This document shows, piece by piece, positions 29,444 through 41,122 of a stretch of DNA of 64,000 nt. The notes under the pieces were generated by a model. That model was given only the letters and a program-made list of their open reading frames with translations, had not been told where the DNA came from and did not search any database. Location of the stretch: contig NZ_JRVC01000002.1 in NCBI RefSeq assembly GCF_000807925.1, positions 186,001 through 250,000 of the forward strand. The letters run 5' to 3'. How positions within the stretch are numbered: the first letter of the stretch is position 1; each line of letters starts with the position of its first letter. Origin of the DNA: Novosphingobium subterraneum (lineage in GTDB: Bacteria > Pseudomonadota > Alphaproteobacteria > Sphingomonadales > Sphingomonadaceae). The position numbers and the translations under genes are program-made.

Positions 29444-30907
29444 TCAGCCGACCGGGAACAGCGCTGCGGCAGCGTATCCCGCGAGTGTATCGAGGCACTT
29501 GGTGCCAAGGTAGCCGAGCGGCGAGATCGCAAGGCTCGACAGCACCAGCAGCACGGTATGCGAAGTCTCGCCAGCGCCCTTCACCACATCCGCCGGTTCG
29601 TCGAAGTACATGACCTTGACAACCTTGAGGTAGTAGAACGCACCGATCACCGATGCAGCGATGCCGATCGCGGCGAGCACGATCATGTCGGCTTGCACTG
29701 CGGCCTGGAACACCACGAACTTGCCCCAGAAGCCGAACAGCGGCGGAATACCGGCGAGGCTGAACATCACCGACGCCATGGCAAAGGCAATCCAGGGGCG
29801 CGTTTTCGAAAGGCCAGCCAGGTCGGAGATCGTTTCGACCTGTTCACCGTTCTCGTCTCGCAGCAGCAGCACCGCCACGAAACCGGCAATCGACATCGCC
29901 ACATAGATCGCGATGTAGACAAGCATCGCCGAAGCGCCGGCGCGCGTTGCCGTCGCAAGCCCGATCAGGATGAAGCCGACATTGTTGATCGACGAATAGG
30001 CCATCAGGCGCTTGATGTTGTTCTGGCCGATCGCACCCAGCGCGCCGATCACGATCGACAGCAGCGAGGCAAAGATCACGACCTGCTGCCAGGCGTGCGG
30101 CTGGCTACCGAAAGCCTCGAAGCTGACGCGCACCAGCAGGCCTAGCGCCGAGACCTTCGACGCGGTGGCGAAGAACGTCGTTACCGGCGTCGGCGCGCCT
30201 TCGTAAACGTCGGGCGTCCACATGTGGAACGGCGCCGCGCTGATCTTGAAGGCAAGACCTGCCAGCACGAAGATCAGGCCGAACGTCGCACCGGTCGACA
30301 GGCCGCCCGCAAGCGCAGCATTGATCCCGCCAAAGCTGGTCGTGCCGGTGAAGCCGTAGGTCAGGCTCATGCCGAACAGCAGTATACCTGAAGCCAGCGA
30401 GCCAAGCACAAAGTACTTGAGGCCAGATTCCGCCGACCGCTCGTCGGTGCGCAGGAACGAAGCCAACACATAGGACGCAAGGCTGTTCAGCTCGAGGCCG
30501 ATGTAAAGCGCCAGCAGATCACCTGCAGACACCATCATGCCCATGCCGAGCGAGGCGAACAGCACGAGCAGCGGGAATTCTGCGCGCATTGCGCGAGCCT
30601 TGTCGAAGAACGATTGCGCAACGATCAGCGTCACGCCAGCACTGGCGTAGATCAGCAACTTGGCGAACGCGGCGAAGGCATCGGCGCGATGCTGCCCACC
30701 GAATGCGATCACGTCCGGTCCCATCGCCTGCCCCCACAGTGCAGGCGCAGTAAGAATGGCGCAAACCGTCAGGACAGCAACGGCAAGGATCGAGATCAGG
30801 CGCGAGGCCTTGTCACCGCCCCAGGCGGCGATCAGCAGCAGCACCAGACCCGAAACCGAAAGCAGAATTTCGGGCGTGGTGAGCGCGAGCGAACGGGCGA
30901 AGTCCAT
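29444..30907 (-). CDS. nuoN: NADH-quinone oxidoreductase subunit N
   Basis: Antiporter-like proton-pumping subunit in the membrane arm of complex I. The 487-residue protein has about 14 helices, with the conserved Glu/Lys residues in YIGLELNSLASYVL and the broken-helix region PFHMWTPDVYEGAPTP. It is the last nuo gene and its start ATG overlaps the nuoM stop by 1 bp (TGATG type). birA follows 4 bp later. Confidence 0.97.
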   Translation of the reverse strand: MDFARSLALTTPEILLSVSGLVLLLIAAWGGDKASRLISILAVAVLTVCAILTAPALWGQAMGPDVIAFGGQHRADAFAAFAKLLIYASAGVTLIVAQSFFDKARAMRAEFPLLVLFASLGMGMMVSAGDLLALYIGLELNSLASYVLASFLRTDERSAESGLKYFVLGSLASGILLFGMSLTYGFTGTTSFGGINAALAGGLSTGATFGLIFVLAGLAFKISAAPFHMWTPDVYEGAPTPVTTFFATASKVSALGLLVRVSFEAFGSQPHAWQQVVIFASLLSIVIGALGAIGQNNIKRLMAYSSINNVGFILIGLATATRAGASAMLVYIAIYVAMSIAGFVAVLLLRDENGEQVETISDLAGLSKTRPWIAFAMASVMFSLAGIPPLFGFWGKFVVFQAAVQADMIVLAAIGIAASVIGAFYYLKVVKVMYFDEPADVVKGAGETSHTVLLVLSSLAISPLGYLGTKCLDTLAGYAAAALFPVG

Positions 30908-32448
30908 CAGTGTGCCTCCCCGTGCGCGGCTTCATGTTCAGAATGGGCAGCAGCCATCGGCTTTCCAGCAGTTACTTGCGCATCGCCCTTGGGCTTGGCT
31001 TGCGCGAGGCGCGCATTGAGCGCGGCAATATCCTTGCGCATCGGCGCGATGAAGCTTTCAGGGTACACGCCCATCCACAGCACCACGGCAGCAAGCGGCA
31101 CCATCATCGCCCACTCGCGCTTGTCGAGATCGAGCATCGCGGCGGCATCGGCGTTCTTCTGTTCGCCATAGGCAATGCGACGATAAAGGTAGAGCATGTA
31201 TGCCGCACCAAGGATGATCCCGGTGGTGCAAATCAGGGCAACCCAGCTCGAGATCTGGTAGACGCCCATCAGCGACAGGAACTCGCCAACGAAACCGCTC
31301 GTACCCGGAAGCCCGATCGAAGCCATCGTGAACAGCAGCAGGAACACCGCGTAATACGGCATGTTGATCGACAAGCCGCCATAGCGAGCAATCTCGCGCG
31401 TGTGCAGACGGTCATAGATCACGCCGACGCTGAGGAAGAGCGCGCCTGCAACCAGGCCGTGGCTCAGCATGATCAGCATCGAACCTTCGAGACCCTGTTG
31501 ATTGAAGGCAAACAGGCCAATCGTCACGATCGCCATGTGCGCGACCGAGGAATAGGCGATCAGCTTCTTCATGTCGTGCTGCACCAACGCGATCAGCGAG
31601 GTGATGACCACGGCCGCCATCGACATGCCGAAGATCAGCGGCGCGAACTGCGCCGAGGCTTCGGGGAACATCGGCAGCGAAAAGCGGATGAAGCCATAGC
31701 CACCCATCTTCAGCAGGACACCCGCAAGAATCACCGAACCGCCGGTGGGCGCCTGCACGTGCGCGTCAGGCAGCCAGGTGTGGACCGGCCACATCGGCAT
31801 CTTCACGGCAAAGCTCGCGAAGAAGGCCAGCCACAGCCAGGTCTGCGCCTGCACCGGGAAGTTGTAGGCCATCAGCGTCGGGATGTCGGTCGTGCCGGCT
31901 TCGTTCACCATCCAGAACATCGCGATCAGCATCAGCACCGAGCCGAGCAGCGTGTAGAGGAAGAATTTGTAGCTGGCGTAGATGCGCTCCGCCCCGCCCC
32001 ACACGCCGATGATCAGGTACATCGGGATCAGGCCGGCCTCGAACATGATGTAGAACAGAAACAGGTCCTGCGCCGCGAACACGCCGATCATCAGCGTTTC
32101 CATGAGCAGGAACGCCGCGTAATACTCGCCCTGGCGCTTGTCGATCGAGGTCCAGCTAGCGCCGATGCAGATCGGCATCAGGAACACGGTCAGCGCGATC
32201 AGCAGCAGCGCGATGCCATCGATGCCGAGCTTCCACGAGAAGCCCGAGAAGATCGCGGCGCTTTCCGTGAATTGCCACTGCGCGCCGCCGATGTCGAACT
32301 GCGCCCAGAGGATCACCCCCAGAACGAAGTTGATCAAAGTGGCGACAAGCGCAACGGAACGCGCCTGTTCACGAGGAACGACAAGGCAGGCCACTGCCGC
32401 AACCAGCGGCACCAGCAGCATCAGCGAGAGGATCGGAAAACCGGTCAT
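30907..32448 (-). CDS. nuoM: NADH-quinone oxidoreductase subunit M
   Basis: Antiporter-like subunit of the complex I membrane arm, 513 residues. Visible signatures are [17 protein letters not shown] with the pump Glu, the Lys-containing [21 protein letters not shown] and [11 protein letters not shown]. The C-terminal 60 residues are a soluble tail with His and Glu ([15 protein letters not shown]), a weaker echo of the His-rich loop in NuoL. Its 5' end overlaps nuoL by 4 bp. Confidence 0.97.
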   Translation of the reverse strand: MTGFPILSLMLLVPLVAAVACLVVPREQARSVALVATLINFVLGVILWAQFDIGGAQWQFTESAAIFSGFSWKLGIDGIALLLIALTVFLMPICIGASWTSIDKRQGEYYAAFLLMETLMIGVFAAQDLFLFYIMFEAGLIPMYLIIGVWGGAERIYASYKFFLYTLLGSVLMLIAMFWMVNEAGTTDIPTLMAYNFPVQAQTWLWLAFFASFAVKMPMWPVHTWLPDAHVQAPTGGSVILAGVLLKMGGYGFIRFSLPMFPEASAQFAPLIFGMSMAAVVITSLIALVQHDMKKLIAYSSVAHMAIVTIGLFAFNQQGLEGSMLIMLSHGLVAGALFLSVGVIYDRLHTREIARYGGLSINMPYYAVFLLLFTMASIGLPGTSGFVGEFLSLMGVYQISSWVALICTTGIILGAAYMLYLYRRIAYGEQKNADAAAMLDLDKREWAMMVPLAAVVLWMGVYPESFIAPMRKDIAALNARLAQAKPKGDAQVTAGKPMAAAHSEHEAAHGEAH

Positions 32449-34493
32449 TGTGCGATCACCCAGCTGATCGCGCCGACAAGGCCGACGAGCATGACCAGCG
32501 CATAGCTATAGAGATACCCCGACTGGAGCTTGGCGGCGGCGCGGCTGCCTTGAGCGACGACCCAAGCGGCACCGTTCGGGCCGAAGCGATCGATCACGCC
32601 CTGGTCGACAACCTTCCAGAACACGCGGCCAAGCCACATCGCAGGAACGACGAAAACGTAGTGGTAAAGCTCGTCGAAGTACCACTTGTTGAGCAGGAAC
32701 TTGTAGAGGAACCCGAACTGTTCGACGAACGCGGCCGGGAACTTCGTGTTCTTGATGTAAGCATACCAGGCGATCAATAGGCCGGTGGCCATGACCGCGA
32801 ACGGCGCCCACTTAACCCATGTCGGCACTGCGTGCATTGCATGGATCGTGTGTTCCGCGAACACGAGCGAGCCCTTCCAGAAATGTCCGGTGCCTTCGCT
32901 CACGAAGCTGTGATGGAAGACAAAGCCTGCCAGCACCGCGCCAAGCGACAGGACGCCGAGCGGCACAAGCATGTTCAGAGGGCTTTCATGCGGGTGATAG
33001 CCTGCCGTGCCGTCACTGTGCTCGTCATGATGATGCGCATGAGCGTGGTCATCGTGCCCGTGAGCATGATCGTCATGCCCATGAGCATCGTGTACCGCGT
33101 GCTGGATATGCTCGGATTGCTCCCATCGCGGCTTGCCGAAGAAGGTCAGGAACACCAGACGCCACGAATAGAAGCTGGTCAGCAGCGCTGCAAAGATACC
33201 GATGAAGAAGGCAAAGTGCCCCAGTTCGGTGCCCTTGGCATAGGCCGCCTCAAGGATCGCGTCCTTCGAGTAAAAACCTGCAAAACCGAACACATCGACA
33301 ATGCCGACGCCGGTGATCGCCAGCGTGCCCATCATCATCGCCCAGTAGGTAAGCGGAATGCTCTTACGCAGGCCGCCATAGTACCGCATGTCCTGCTCGT
33401 GGTGCATCGCGTGGATCACCGAACCGGCACCCAGGAACAGCAACGCCTTGAAGAAGGCGTGGGTGAACAGGTGGAACATCGCCGCGCCATAGGCCGAGAC
33501 ACCTGCCGCAAAGAACATGTAGCCCAACTGCGAGCAGGTCGAATAGGCGATCACGCGCTTGATGTCGGTCTGCGTCGTGCCCACGGTCGCCGCAAAGATG
33601 CACGTCATCGCGCCGATGAAGGTCACGAACGACAGCGCCGTTGGGCTGACTTCGAACATTGGCGACAGACGGCAGACCATGAACACGCCCGCTGTCACCA
33701 TGGTGGCAGCGTGGATCAGCGCCGATACCGGAGTCGGGCCTTCCATAGCGTCAGGCAACCACGTGTGCAGACCAAGCTGCGCCGACTTGCCCATCGCGCC
33801 GATGAACAGCAGCAGGCACAGCACGGTCATCGTGTCGAAGCGGTAGCCAAGGAAACCGATGGTCGAGCCGGCCATGCCGGGCGCGGCTTCAAGGATCGCC
33901 GGGATCGACACTGTGCCGAACACCAGGAACGTCCCGAAGATGCCCATCATGAAGCCGAGGTCGCCGACGCGGTTGACCACGAAGGCCTTCATAGCGGCAG
34001 CGTTGGCGGAAGGCTTGCGGAACCAGAAGCCGATCAGAAGGTAGGAGGCGAGGCCTACGCCTTCCCAACCGAAGAACATCTGCACGAGGTTGTCCGCCGT
34101 CACCAGCATGAGCATGGCGAAGGTGAACAGCGACAGGTAGGCGAAGAAGCGCGGCTGATCCGGCTCCTCGCTCATGTAGCCCCACGAGTACAGGTGGACG
34201 AGCGCCGAGACGCTGGTGATGACCACCAGCATGACCGCCGTAAGCGTGTCGACCCGGAGCGCCCATGCGAAGTCGAGCGCGCCCGACTTGACCCAGTGCA
34301 GCACCGGCGTGACGCTTGCCTCGGCCGTTCCGCCCAGGAAAGAGATAAAGATCGGCCAGGACAGCGCGCACGAGATGAACAGCGCGCCAGTGGTAACCAC
34401 CTTGGCCGGAACTGCGCCCAGCTTCTTGTTGCCGAGGCCTGCGACGATCGCTGCCAGAAGCGGCAGGAATACAATGATCAGGATGGAAGACAT
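32445..34493 (-). CDS. nuoL: NADH-quinone oxidoreductase subunit L with His-rich loop
   Basis: Distal proton-pumping subunit with the long lateral helix, 682 residues. Pump motifs [18 protein letters not shown] and the [26 protein letters not shown] region are intact (described, not copied in full). Residues about 462-494 form a His/Asp-rich insertion with repeats of HGHDDHA, encoded at about 33012-33108, just before the last helices. The gene starts 4 bp after the nuoK-side boundary, i.e. its ATG 34493 lies 4 bp downstream of the nuoK stop. The repeat is simple enough that its length may vary between strains. Confidence 0.97.
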   Translation of the reverse strand: MSSILIIVFLPLLAAIVAGLGNKKLGAVPAKVVTTGALFISCALSWPIFISFLGGTAEASVTPVLHWVKSGALDFAWALRVDTLTAVMLVVITSVSALVHLYSWGYMSEEPDQPRFFAYLSLFTFAMLMLVTADNLVQMFFGWEGVGLASYLLIGFWFRKPSANAAAMKAFVVNRVGDLGFMMGIFGTFLVFGTVSIPAILEAAPGMAGSTIGFLGYRFDTMTVLCLLLFIGAMGKSAQLGLHTWLPDAMEGPTPVSALIHAATMVTAGVFMVCRLSPMFEVSPTALSFVTFIGAMTCIFAATVGTTQTDIKRVIAYSTCSQLGYMFFAAGVSAYGAAMFHLFTHAFFKALLFLGAGSVIHAMHHEQDMRYYGGLRKSIPLTYWAMMMGTLAITGVGIVDVFGFAGFYSKDAILEAAYAKGTELGHFAFFIGIFAALLTSFYSWRLVFLTFFGKPRWEQSEHIQHAVHDAHGHDDHAHGHDDHAHAHHHDEHSDGTAGYHPHESPLNMLVPLGVLSLGAVLAGFVFHHSFVSEGTGHFWKGSLVFAEHTIHAMHAVPTWVKWAPFAVMATGLLIAWYAYIKNTKFPAAFVEQFGFLYKFLLNKWYFDELYHYVFVVPAMWLGRVFWKVVDQGVIDRFGPNGAAWVVAQGSRAAAKLQSGYLYSYALVMLVGLVGAISWVIAQ

Positions 34494-34497
34494 TGGT

Positions 34498-34803
34498 TCA
34501 GCCCTTCATCCGGTTGACATCGTCGACGGCAATGGTGCCGCGGCCACGGAAGTAGATGACGAGAATGGCAAGCCCGATTGCTGCCTCGCCCGCAGCCACC
34601 GTCAGCACGAACATCGCGAAGACCTGGCCGACAAGGTCGTGCAGGAACGCGCTGAACGCGACGAGGTTGAGGTTCACCGAAAGCAGGATCAGTTCGATCG
34701 CCATCAGGATGATGATGACGTTCTTCCGGTTGAGGAAGATGCCAAGCACGCCCAGCACGAACAGGATCGAGCTGACGACGAGGTAGTGTTCGATGCCGAT
34801 CAT
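34498..34803 (-). CDS. nuoK: NADH-quinone oxidoreductase subunit K
   Basis: A 101-residue, three-helix membrane subunit of complex I. The two buried glutamates of the proton path are visible in [13 protein letters not shown] and [11 protein letters not shown]. It overlaps nuoJ by 1 bp at the start, and the length is exactly the family's. Confidence 0.97.
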   Translation of the reverse strand: MIGIEHYLVVSSILFVLGVLGIFLNRKNVIIILMAIELILLSVNLNLVAFSAFLHDLVGQVFAMFVLTVAAGEAAIGLAILVIYFRGRGTIAVDDVNRMKG

Positions 34804-35420
34804 CAGATCTGGACCCCCTTGCCCACTTCCGGCTGGAGATTGACGGTCGCCTCTTCCGGACGACGCGCGTTCTGCTTCGAGACGTTCTGGCCACGCGTGT
34901 CGGTGCGCTGGCGATGCGTCAGCACGATTGCGCCGATCATCGCAACCAGCAGGACAATGCCCGCCGCTTCGAACAGGAACAGGTAGCGGCTGTAGAGCAG
35001 TGCACCGATTGCCTCGATGTTCGAGGCTTCGGCCAGCGGCGCGGCCGAGCCATCGGCCTTGCCCAGCGCAACCGACCCTGCACCGCGCACGATCAGGCCG
35101 ACGAACAGCTCGACGAAAAGCACGACGGCCAGCGCCAGCCCGAGCGGGAAGTTCTTGATGAATCCGGCGCGCAGTTCGGCAAAGTCGATGTCGAGCATCA
35201 TCACCACAAACAGGAACAGCACCGCAACCGCACCGACATAGACGATGACCAGCAGCATCGCGATGAACTCGGCGCCCACCAGCACCATCAGGCCGGCGGC
35301 ATTGAAGAACGCGAGGATCAGCCAGAGCACCGAATGCACCGGATTGCGCGCAAGAATCGTCACCGCACCGCTGAAGATGCAGAGCGTGGCGAAGAGATAG
35401 AAGGCGAATACCTGGATCAT
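34803..35420 (-). CDS. nuoJ: NADH-quinone oxidoreductase subunit J
   Basis: A five-helix membrane subunit, 205 residues. The [16 protein letters not shown] helix, which contains the pi-bulge Tyr-Gly region, is conserved. The C-terminal 40 residues are charged and likely cytoplasmic. The gene follows nuoI after 12 bp and shares one base with nuoK. Confidence 0.96.
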   Translation of the reverse strand: MIQVFAFYLFATLCIFSGAVTILARNPVHSVLWLILAFFNAAGLMVLVGAEFIAMLLVIVYVGAVAVLFLFVVMMLDIDFAELRAGFIKNFPLGLALAVVLFVELFVGLIVRGAGSVALGKADGSAAPLAEASNIEAIGALLYSRYLFLFEAAGIVLLVAMIGAIVLTHRQRTDTRGQNVSKQNARRPEEATVNLQPEVGKGVQI

Positions 35421-35432
35421 CAGCGCGGCCCC

Positions 35433-35918
35433 CTAGCGATACGGCGCATCGGCTTCAAGGTTCGCGGCTATCGCCCGCTCCCACTTGTCCCCGTTCGCGA
35501 GCAGCTTTGCCTTGTCGTAGAGCAGCTCCTCGCGCGTTTCCGTCGCGTATTCGAAGTTCGGCCCCTCGACGATGGCATCGACCGGGCAGGCTTCCTGGCA
35601 GAAGCCGCAGAAGATGCACTTCGTCATGTCGATGTCGTAACGCGTGGTGCGGCGGCTGCCGTCCTCGCGCGGTTCGGCTTCGATCGTGATCGCCTGCGCC
35701 GGGCACACCGCCTCGCACAGCTTGCACGCGATGCAGCGCTCCTCGCCGTTGGGATAACGGCGCAGGGCATGTTCACCACGGAAGCGCGGGGAAAGCGGGT
35801 TCTTCTCGAACGGGTAGTTGATCGTCGCCTTGGGCTTGAAGAAATACTTCAAGGTCAGCCAGTGCGCCTTCACGAACTCCCAAAGGGTGAAGCTCTTGAT
35901 GAGCTGTCCGACGGTCAT
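35433..35918 (-). CDS. nuoI: NADH-quinone oxidoreductase subunit I
   Basis: Carries iron-sulfur clusters N6a and N6b that pass electrons towards N2. The 161-residue protein has two ferredoxin-type motifs, [12 protein letters not shown] and [12 protein letters not shown], with all eight cysteines present. The N-terminal amphipathic part contacts the membrane arm. Its start overlaps the nuoH stop by 4 bp. Confidence 0.97.
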   Translation of the reverse strand: MTVGQLIKSFTLWEFVKAHWLTLKYFFKPKATINYPFEKNPLSPRFRGEHALRRYPNGEERCIACKLCEAVCPAQAITIEAEPREDGSRRTTRYDIDMTKCIFCGFCQEACPVDAIVEGPNFEYATETREELLYDKAKLLANGDKWERAIAANLEADAPYR

Positions 35919-36958
35919 GCGAAGTGTCCGGTAGCCATGAGGTAGCCGCTGACGAGGAACACGAACAGCAGCGATACGGGCAGGAAGATCTTCCAGCCCA
36001 GGCGCATCAGCTGGTCATAGCGATAGCGCGGGACGGTCGCCTTCACCCAGCTGAAGATGAAGAAGAAGAACAGGATCTTGAGAAGCAGCCAAACGAAGCC
36101 CGGCACGAGGTAGAGCACCGGAATGTCGAGCGGCGGCAGGTATCCGCCCCAGAACAGCACGGCGTTCAGCGCGCACATCAGCAGCACGTTGGCATATTCG
36201 CCGAGCCAGTAGAGCGCGAAGGCCATCGACGAGTATTCGGTCTGGTAACCGGCGACGAGTTCCGATTCCGCCTCGGTCAGGTCGAATGGCGCGCGTGCGG
36301 TTTCGGCCATGCCCGAGATCAGGAACATCACCCACATCGGGAACAGCAGCGGGTTCGCGACGAAGCCGTTGATGATCCACACGTGGCTTTGCTGCGCCTT
36401 CACGATGTCGTTGAGGTTGAACGTCCCCGCCCACAGCACCACGCAGATCAGGATGAAACCGATCGAGACTTCATAGGAGATCATCTGCGCCGAAGCGCGC
36501 ATGGCCGAGAAGAACGGGTACTTCGAGTTCGACGACCAGCCCGCGATCACCACGCCGTAAACGCCCAGCGACGAAATCGCGAGCACGTAGAGCAGGCCGA
36601 CATTGATGTTGGCCAGCACCGCGCCCGAATTGAACGGGATCACCGCCCAAGCCATCAGCGCAACGGTGAAGGTGATGATCGGCGCAATCAGGAACAGGCC
36701 CTTGTTCGCCGCCGAAGGAATGATGGTTTCCTGAAGGAACACCTTCAGGCCGTCGGCGAACGACTGCAGCAGGCCCAGCGGCCCCACCACGTTCGGCCCT
36801 TTGCGCAGCGCCATCGCCGCCCAGATCTTGCGGTCGGCATAGATGATCATGGCAACGCCGAGCATCAGCGGGAATGCGATAAGCAGGATCCCGCAGATGG
36901 TGGCAATGCCCCAGGCCCACTCGTACGAGAGGCCAAGACCCATGAAGAACTCGGTCAT
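35915..36958 (-). CDS. nuoH: NADH-quinone oxidoreductase subunit H
   Basis: Membrane subunit that forms most of the quinone site entrance, 347 residues and about eight helices. The conserved [20 protein letters not shown], the acidic loop segment [21 protein letters not shown] and the later [11 protein letters not shown] are present. It overlaps nuoG by 4 bp and nuoI by 4 bp. Confidence 0.97.
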   Translation of the reverse strand: MTEFFMGLGLSYEWAWGIATICGILLIAFPLMLGVAMIIYADRKIWAAMALRKGPNVVGPLGLLQSFADGLKVFLQETIIPSAANKGLFLIAPIITFTVALMAWAVIPFNSGAVLANINVGLLYVLAISSLGVYGVVIAGWSSNSKYPFFSAMRASAQMISYEVSIGFILICVVLWAGTFNLNDIVKAQQSHVWIINGFVANPLLFPMWVMFLISGMAETARAPFDLTEAESELVAGYQTEYSSMAFALYWLGEYANVLLMCALNAVLFWGGYLPPLDIPVLYLVPGFVWLLLKILFFFFIFSWVKATVPRYRYDQLMRLGWKIFLPVSLLFVFLVSGYLMATGHFA

Positions 36959-38964
36959 TCCGCGGCCTCCGCGAAGCTTGTCCCGTGGAGCAGTTCCGCC
37001 GAACAGCGCTGCAGCGTCGGGCTGGAACGGGCGATGGCGTTGGTCAGGTAGCGATCCTTGATCGGGTAACCCGCGATCACACCCTCAGCCCTGGCACCAG
37101 CGGGAGCCGAGGGCAGAGCACCGTAATCGGCCAGACCTTCCAAGCCCAGCGCCGGAACTTCGGCCACCATCGCGGCGCGAAGCTGCTCGAAGCTGTCGAA
37201 GCCTACCGAAACGCCAAGCGCGTCGGCCATGGCCCGCAGGATCGTCCAGTCCTCGCGGGCATCGCCCGGCGCGAACACGGCCTTTTCGGCATACTGCACG
37301 CGGCCTTCGGTGTTGACGTAAGTGCCGTCCTTCTCGCTGAACGCGGCGGCAGGCAGGATCACATCGGCAGCGTGCGCCGCCTTGTCACCATGATGGCCGA
37401 TATGCACGATCATGCTGTCGGCAAACTTTGTAAAGTCCACCTCATCCGCACCCAGCGAGATGACCATCTTCGGCTTGGCCGCAACCAGATCGGCAAGGCC
37501 GCCCGTCTGCGCGTAGCCGAGCATCAAGCCACCCATGCGGCTTGCTGCCATGTGCACGACGTTGAAGCCGTTCCAGCCCTCACGCACCAGATTGAACTGT
37601 TCGGCAAAGGCCAGACCAGCAGCAAGCGCGCCCTTGCCCAGAGCCGCGCCGCCAATGATGATCGCGGGCTTCTGCGCCGCACCGAAGGCATCGCTGACTT
37701 CGGCTGGCAGGTTGCCCAGCACCGCTAGATCATCACCCAGGAACGTCGCCGGATAGGTCGGGTCCCACTGCGGGCCGACCACGAAGACCTTCGCGCCCTT
37801 CTTCACCGCCTTGCGCAGGCGGGTGTTGAGCAGCGGCGCCTCGTCGCGGATCATCGAGCCGAGGATCAGCACCGCGTCGGCATCCTCGATGCCAGCCAGG
37901 CCTGAGTTGAAGTTCACCGCCGCAAGGTTCGACGTGTCATAGGCCAGACCCGTCTGACGGCCCTCGAGCAGCGTGGAACCCAAGGCTCCTGCCAGCTTCT
38001 TGGCCGCAAACATCGTCTCGCAATCAACCAGATCGCCCGCGATCACCGCCACCGACGAGCCCGGATTGATCTTTGCAACAGCCTCGAACGCTTCTGCCCA
38101 GGTCGCCGCGACCAGCTTGCCATCACGGCGCAGCCATGGCTTGTCGAGACGGCGGCGGGTCAGTCCGTCGACCATGTAGCGGCCACGGTCGGACAGCCAT
38201 TCCTCATTCACGTCGTCGTTGACGCGCGGCAGGATGCGCAGCACTTCGCGGCCACGGCTGTCGAGCCGGATGTTAGAGCCCAGCGCGTCCGAAACGTCGA
38301 TGGACAGCGTCTTCTTCAGCTCCCAGGGACGCGCTTCGAACGCATAGGGGCGGCTCGTCAGAGCACCGACCGGACAGAGGTCGATCACGTTGGCGGAAAG
38401 CTCGTGCGCCGCAGCCTTTTCCAGATAGGTGGAAATCTGCATCGTCTCGCCGCGATAGAGCGCGCCGATCTCGTCCACGCCCGCCACTTCTTCACTGAAG
38501 CGCACGCAGCGGGTGCAGTGGATGCAGCGCGTCATCGTCGTCTTGATGAGCGGGCCCATGTACTTCTCGGTCACCGCGCGCTTGTTCTCGTGATAGCGCG
38601 AGGCACCACGACCATAGGCGACCGACTGGTCCTGCAGATCGCACTCGCCACCCTGATCGCAGATCGGGCAATCGAGCGGGTGGTTGATCAGGAGAAATTC
38701 CATCACCCCTTCCCGCGCCTTCTTGACCATCTCGGAATCCGTGCGGATTTCCTGGCCTTCCGTGGCGGGCAGCGCGCAGGACGCCTGCGGCTTTGGCGGT
38801 CCGGGCTTCACTTCGACCAGGCACATGCGGCAATTGCCGGCAATGCTCAGCCGCTCGTGATAGCAGAAGCGCGGGATTTCCTTGCCGGCCAGCTCGCACG
38901 CCTGCAGGACAGTAGCGCCTGCCGGGACTTCGAGCTCTACGCCGTCGACTTTGACTTTAGGCAT
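36955..38964 (-). CDS. nuoG: NADH-quinone oxidoreductase subunit G
   Basis: Large iron-sulfur subunit of the peripheral arm, 669 residues, near the short alphaproteobacterial and mitochondrial size. The N-terminal part has the 2Fe-2S ligands in [15 protein letters not shown], the His/Cys ligand region [18 protein letters not shown], and [10 protein letters not shown]; the rest is a degenerate molybdopterin-oxidoreductase-like domain. The start shares 1 bp with the nuoF stop (TAATG). Confidence 0.97.
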   Translation of the reverse strand: MPKVKVDGVELEVPAGATVLQACELAGKEIPRFCYHERLSIAGNCRMCLVEVKPGPPKPQASCALPATEGQEIRTDSEMVKKAREGVMEFLLINHPLDCPICDQGGECDLQDQSVAYGRGASRYHENKRAVTEKYMGPLIKTTMTRCIHCTRCVRFSEEVAGVDEIGALYRGETMQISTYLEKAAAHELSANVIDLCPVGALTSRPYAFEARPWELKKTLSIDVSDALGSNIRLDSRGREVLRILPRVNDDVNEEWLSDRGRYMVDGLTRRRLDKPWLRRDGKLVAATWAEAFEAVAKINPGSSVAVIAGDLVDCETMFAAKKLAGALGSTLLEGRQTGLAYDTSNLAAVNFNSGLAGIEDADAVLILGSMIRDEAPLLNTRLRKAVKKGAKVFVVGPQWDPTYPATFLGDDLAVLGNLPAEVSDAFGAAQKPAIIIGGAALGKGALAAGLAFAEQFNLVREGWNGFNVVHMAASRMGGLMLGYAQTGGLADLVAAKPKMVISLGADEVDFTKFADSMIVHIGHHGDKAAHAADVILPAAAFSEKDGTYVNTEGRVQYAEKAVFAPGDAREDWTILRAMADALGVSVGFDSFEQLRAAMVAEVPALGLEGLADYGALPSAPAGARAEGVIAGYPIKDRYLTNAIARSSPTLQRCSAELLHGTSFAEAAE

Positions 38965-40262
38965 TATTCTGCTGCCTCTGACAGTTCTGGCCGAGCGTTC
39001 TCGGCAATCCGGCGCTCGATCTCAGGGCGGAAGTGCTTGATCAGGCCCTGGATCGGCCATGCGGCGGCGTCACCCAGTGCGCAGATGGTGTGGCCTTCGA
39101 CCTGCTTGGTCACGTTGAACAGCATGTCGATTTCCTCGACGTCTGCATCTCCCGTGCGCAGGCGCTCCATCACGCGCCACATCCAGCCGGTGCCTTCGCG
39201 GCACGGCGTGCACTGGCCGCAGCTCTCGTGCTTGTAGAAGTACGACAGGCGGCTGATCGCGCGGACGATGTCGGTGGACTTGTCCATGACAATGACGGCG
39301 GCGGTGCCAAGGCCCGAACCCAGCGCGCGCAGACCATCAAAGTCCATCGGCGCGTCCCAGATTTCGGCCGCCGGAACCAGCGGAACCGATGAGCCGCCGG
39401 GGATCACGGCGAGGAGGTTGTCCTTGCCGCCACGGATGCCGCCGCAGTGCTTCTCGATCAGCTCGCTGAACGGGATGCTCATCTCTTCCTCGACCACGCA
39501 GGGCCGGTTCACGTGGCCACTGATCTGGAAGAGCTTGGTGCCCTTGTTGTTCTCGCGCCCGAACGAGGAGAACCACGCAGCCCCGCGACGCAGGATGGTC
39601 GGCGCAACCGCGATCGATTCCACGTTGTTGACCGTTGTCGGGCAGCCATAGAGGCCCGCGCCTGCCGGGAACGGCGGTTTGAGGCGCGGCTGCCCCTTCT
39701 TGCCTTCCAGGCTCTCGATCATCGCGGTCTCTTCGCCGCAGATATAGGCACCCGCGCCGCGATGGACGAAGACGTCGAAATCGTAGCCCGACCCAGAGGC
39801 GTTCTTGCCGATCAGGCCGGCGTCATAAGCCTCCTGCACGGCGGCAAACAGCGTCTCGGCCTCGCGGATATATTCGCCGCGAATGTAGATGTAGGCGGCG
39901 CGCGCACGCATCGCATAGCCCGCGATCAGCGCGCCTTCGATCAGTTTGTGCGGATCGTGGCGGATGATCTCGCGGTCCTTGCACGAACCCGGCTCGGACT
40001 CGTCGGCGTTGATGACCAGGAAGCTCGGACGGCCGTCCTTGCTTTCTTTGGGCATGAACGACCACTTCATCCCAGTCGGGAAGCCCGCACCGCCACGACC
40101 GCGCAGGCCCGAGGCCTTGATTTCCTCGATGATCGCGTCCTGCCCGCGCTCCATCAGGGCCTTGGTATTGTCCCAGTCCCCGCGCGCCCTCGCAGCGGCA
40201 AGGTTCCACGGCTGGAAACCGTAGACGTTGGTGAAGATGCGGTCCTTGTCCTGAAGGGCCAT
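38964..40262 (-). CDS. nuoF: NADH-quinone oxidoreductase subunit F
   Basis: NADH- and FMN-binding subunit, 432 residues from ATG 40262. The NADH/FMN motif [16 protein letters not shown], the [15 protein letters not shown] loop and the 4Fe-4S ligands in [15 protein letters not shown] are present. I use this ATG and not one further upstream because it lies 1 bp after the nuoE stop and gives the normal N-terminus. Confidence 0.97.
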   Translation of the reverse strand: MALQDKDRIFTNVYGFQPWNLAAARARGDWDNTKALMERGQDAIIEEIKASGLRGRGGAGFPTGMKWSFMPKESKDGRPSFLVINADESEPGSCKDREIIRHDPHKLIEGALIAGYAMRARAAYIYIRGEYIREAETLFAAVQEAYDAGLIGKNASGSGYDFDVFVHRGAGAYICGEETAMIESLEGKKGQPRLKPPFPAGAGLYGCPTTVNNVESIAVAPTILRRGAAWFSSFGRENNKGTKLFQISGHVNRPCVVEEEMSIPFSELIEKHCGGIRGGKDNLLAVIPGGSSVPLVPAAEIWDAPMDFDGLRALGSGLGTAAVIVMDKSTDIVRAISRLSYFYKHESCGQCTPCREGTGWMWRVMERLRTGDADVEEIDMLFNVTKQVEGHTICALGDAAAWPIQGLIKHFRPEIERRIAENARPELSEAAE

Positions 40263-40263
40263 C

Positions 40264-40932
40264 TTACCACTCCCCTCGGTAATCGTGGTTGGCGTCAACC
40301 ATCGCCGTCAGGTTGCTCAAGGCACCTGCCGGTTCCACCGTATGACGGCCCGGCAGCTGCGTGCCGGTCTTCGGCTGCTTGCCTGCGGCCAGCTCGTCAA
40401 GGATGCGCTCCATGTCGGCGGCGGTCAGGTCTTCGTAGTTGTCGTCGTTGATCTGGACCATGGGAGCAGACGCACAGTTGCCCATGCACTCGACTTCGGT
40501 CAGCGTGAACATGCCGTCTGAGGTGGTGTGGCCCTTCTTCAGGCCCTTGCCCTTGCAGGCGGCCATAATGTCGTCCGACCCGCGCAGCATGCAGGGCGTG
40601 GTGCCGCAGACCTGCACGTGGAAACGCCCGATCGGGGCGATGTTGTACATGGTGTAGAACGTCGCCACCTCGACCACGCGGATCACCGGCATGTCGAGAT
40701 ACTTGGCCACGTATTCCATCACCGGGATCGGCAGCCAGCCTTGCGTGTTCAGCTCCGCTCCCACCTGGCGCTGTGCCAGATCGAGCAGCGGCATCACTGC
40801 CGAGCGCTGACGCCCCGCCGGATAGCGCGCGACGATCTGCTTGGCCTTCTCGGCGTTCTCGGCCGTCCATGCAAAGCCGCCCCAGCGGGCGCGGAGTTCG
40901 GGAGTGTCGGGTTCGATGAAGCGATCAGCCAC
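40264..40932 (-). CDS. nuoE: NADH-quinone oxidoreductase subunit E
   Basis: Carries the 2Fe-2S cluster N1a beside the NADH site. The 222-residue thioredoxin-like protein has [11 protein letters not shown] and [11 protein letters not shown], which supply the four ligand cysteines. The C-terminal tail after residue 180 ([19 protein letters not shown]) is somewhat longer than in E. coli but normal for alphaproteobacteria. Its start overlaps the small membrane-protein gene upstream by 8 bp. Confidence 0.96.
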   Translation of the reverse strand: MADRFIEPDTPELRARWGGFAWTAENAEKAKQIVARYPAGRQRSAVMPLLDLAQRQVGAELNTQGWLPIPVMEYVAKYLDMPVIRVVEVATFYTMYNIAPIGRFHVQVCGTTPCMLRGSDDIMAACKGKGLKKGHTTSDGMFTLTEVECMGNCASAPMVQINDDNYEDLTAADMERILDELAAGKQPKTGTQLPGRHTVEPAGALSNLTAMVDANHDYRGEW

Positions 40933-41122
40933 GGCTCTGCCTCCGCTTGATCAGGATGTCCTGCGCATAGTGGAACAGCTCGAAGCCGCCGATCGCGGCG
41001 ATCAGCATCGGCAGCGTTTCGGTCGCCTGCGCGCCGAGGTACAGTTCGCCGAAGTACCACGCGGCGAGCGCGAGGCCCGTCAGCATGGCCCACAGGCGCA
41101 TGAGGTCAAACGTGGACTTCAC
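40925..41122 (-). CDS. Small membrane protein inserted between nuoD and nuoE
   Basis: A 65-residue protein starting GTG 41122, whose GTGA overlaps the stop of the NTF2-like gene. It has one clear hydrophobic helix (MLTGLALAAWYFGELYLG) and a second weaker one (MLIAAIGGFELFHYAQDIL), then a basic tail IKRRQSRG, so the tail probably faces the cytoplasm. I do not recognise a family. Overlaps of 4 bp upstream and 8 bp with nuoE downstream make co-translation with complex I likely; it could be an accessory or assembly factor. Confidence 0.7.
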   Translation of the reverse strand: MKSTFDLMRLWAMLTGLALAAWYFGELYLGAQATETLPMLIAAIGGFELFHYAQDILIKRRQSRG

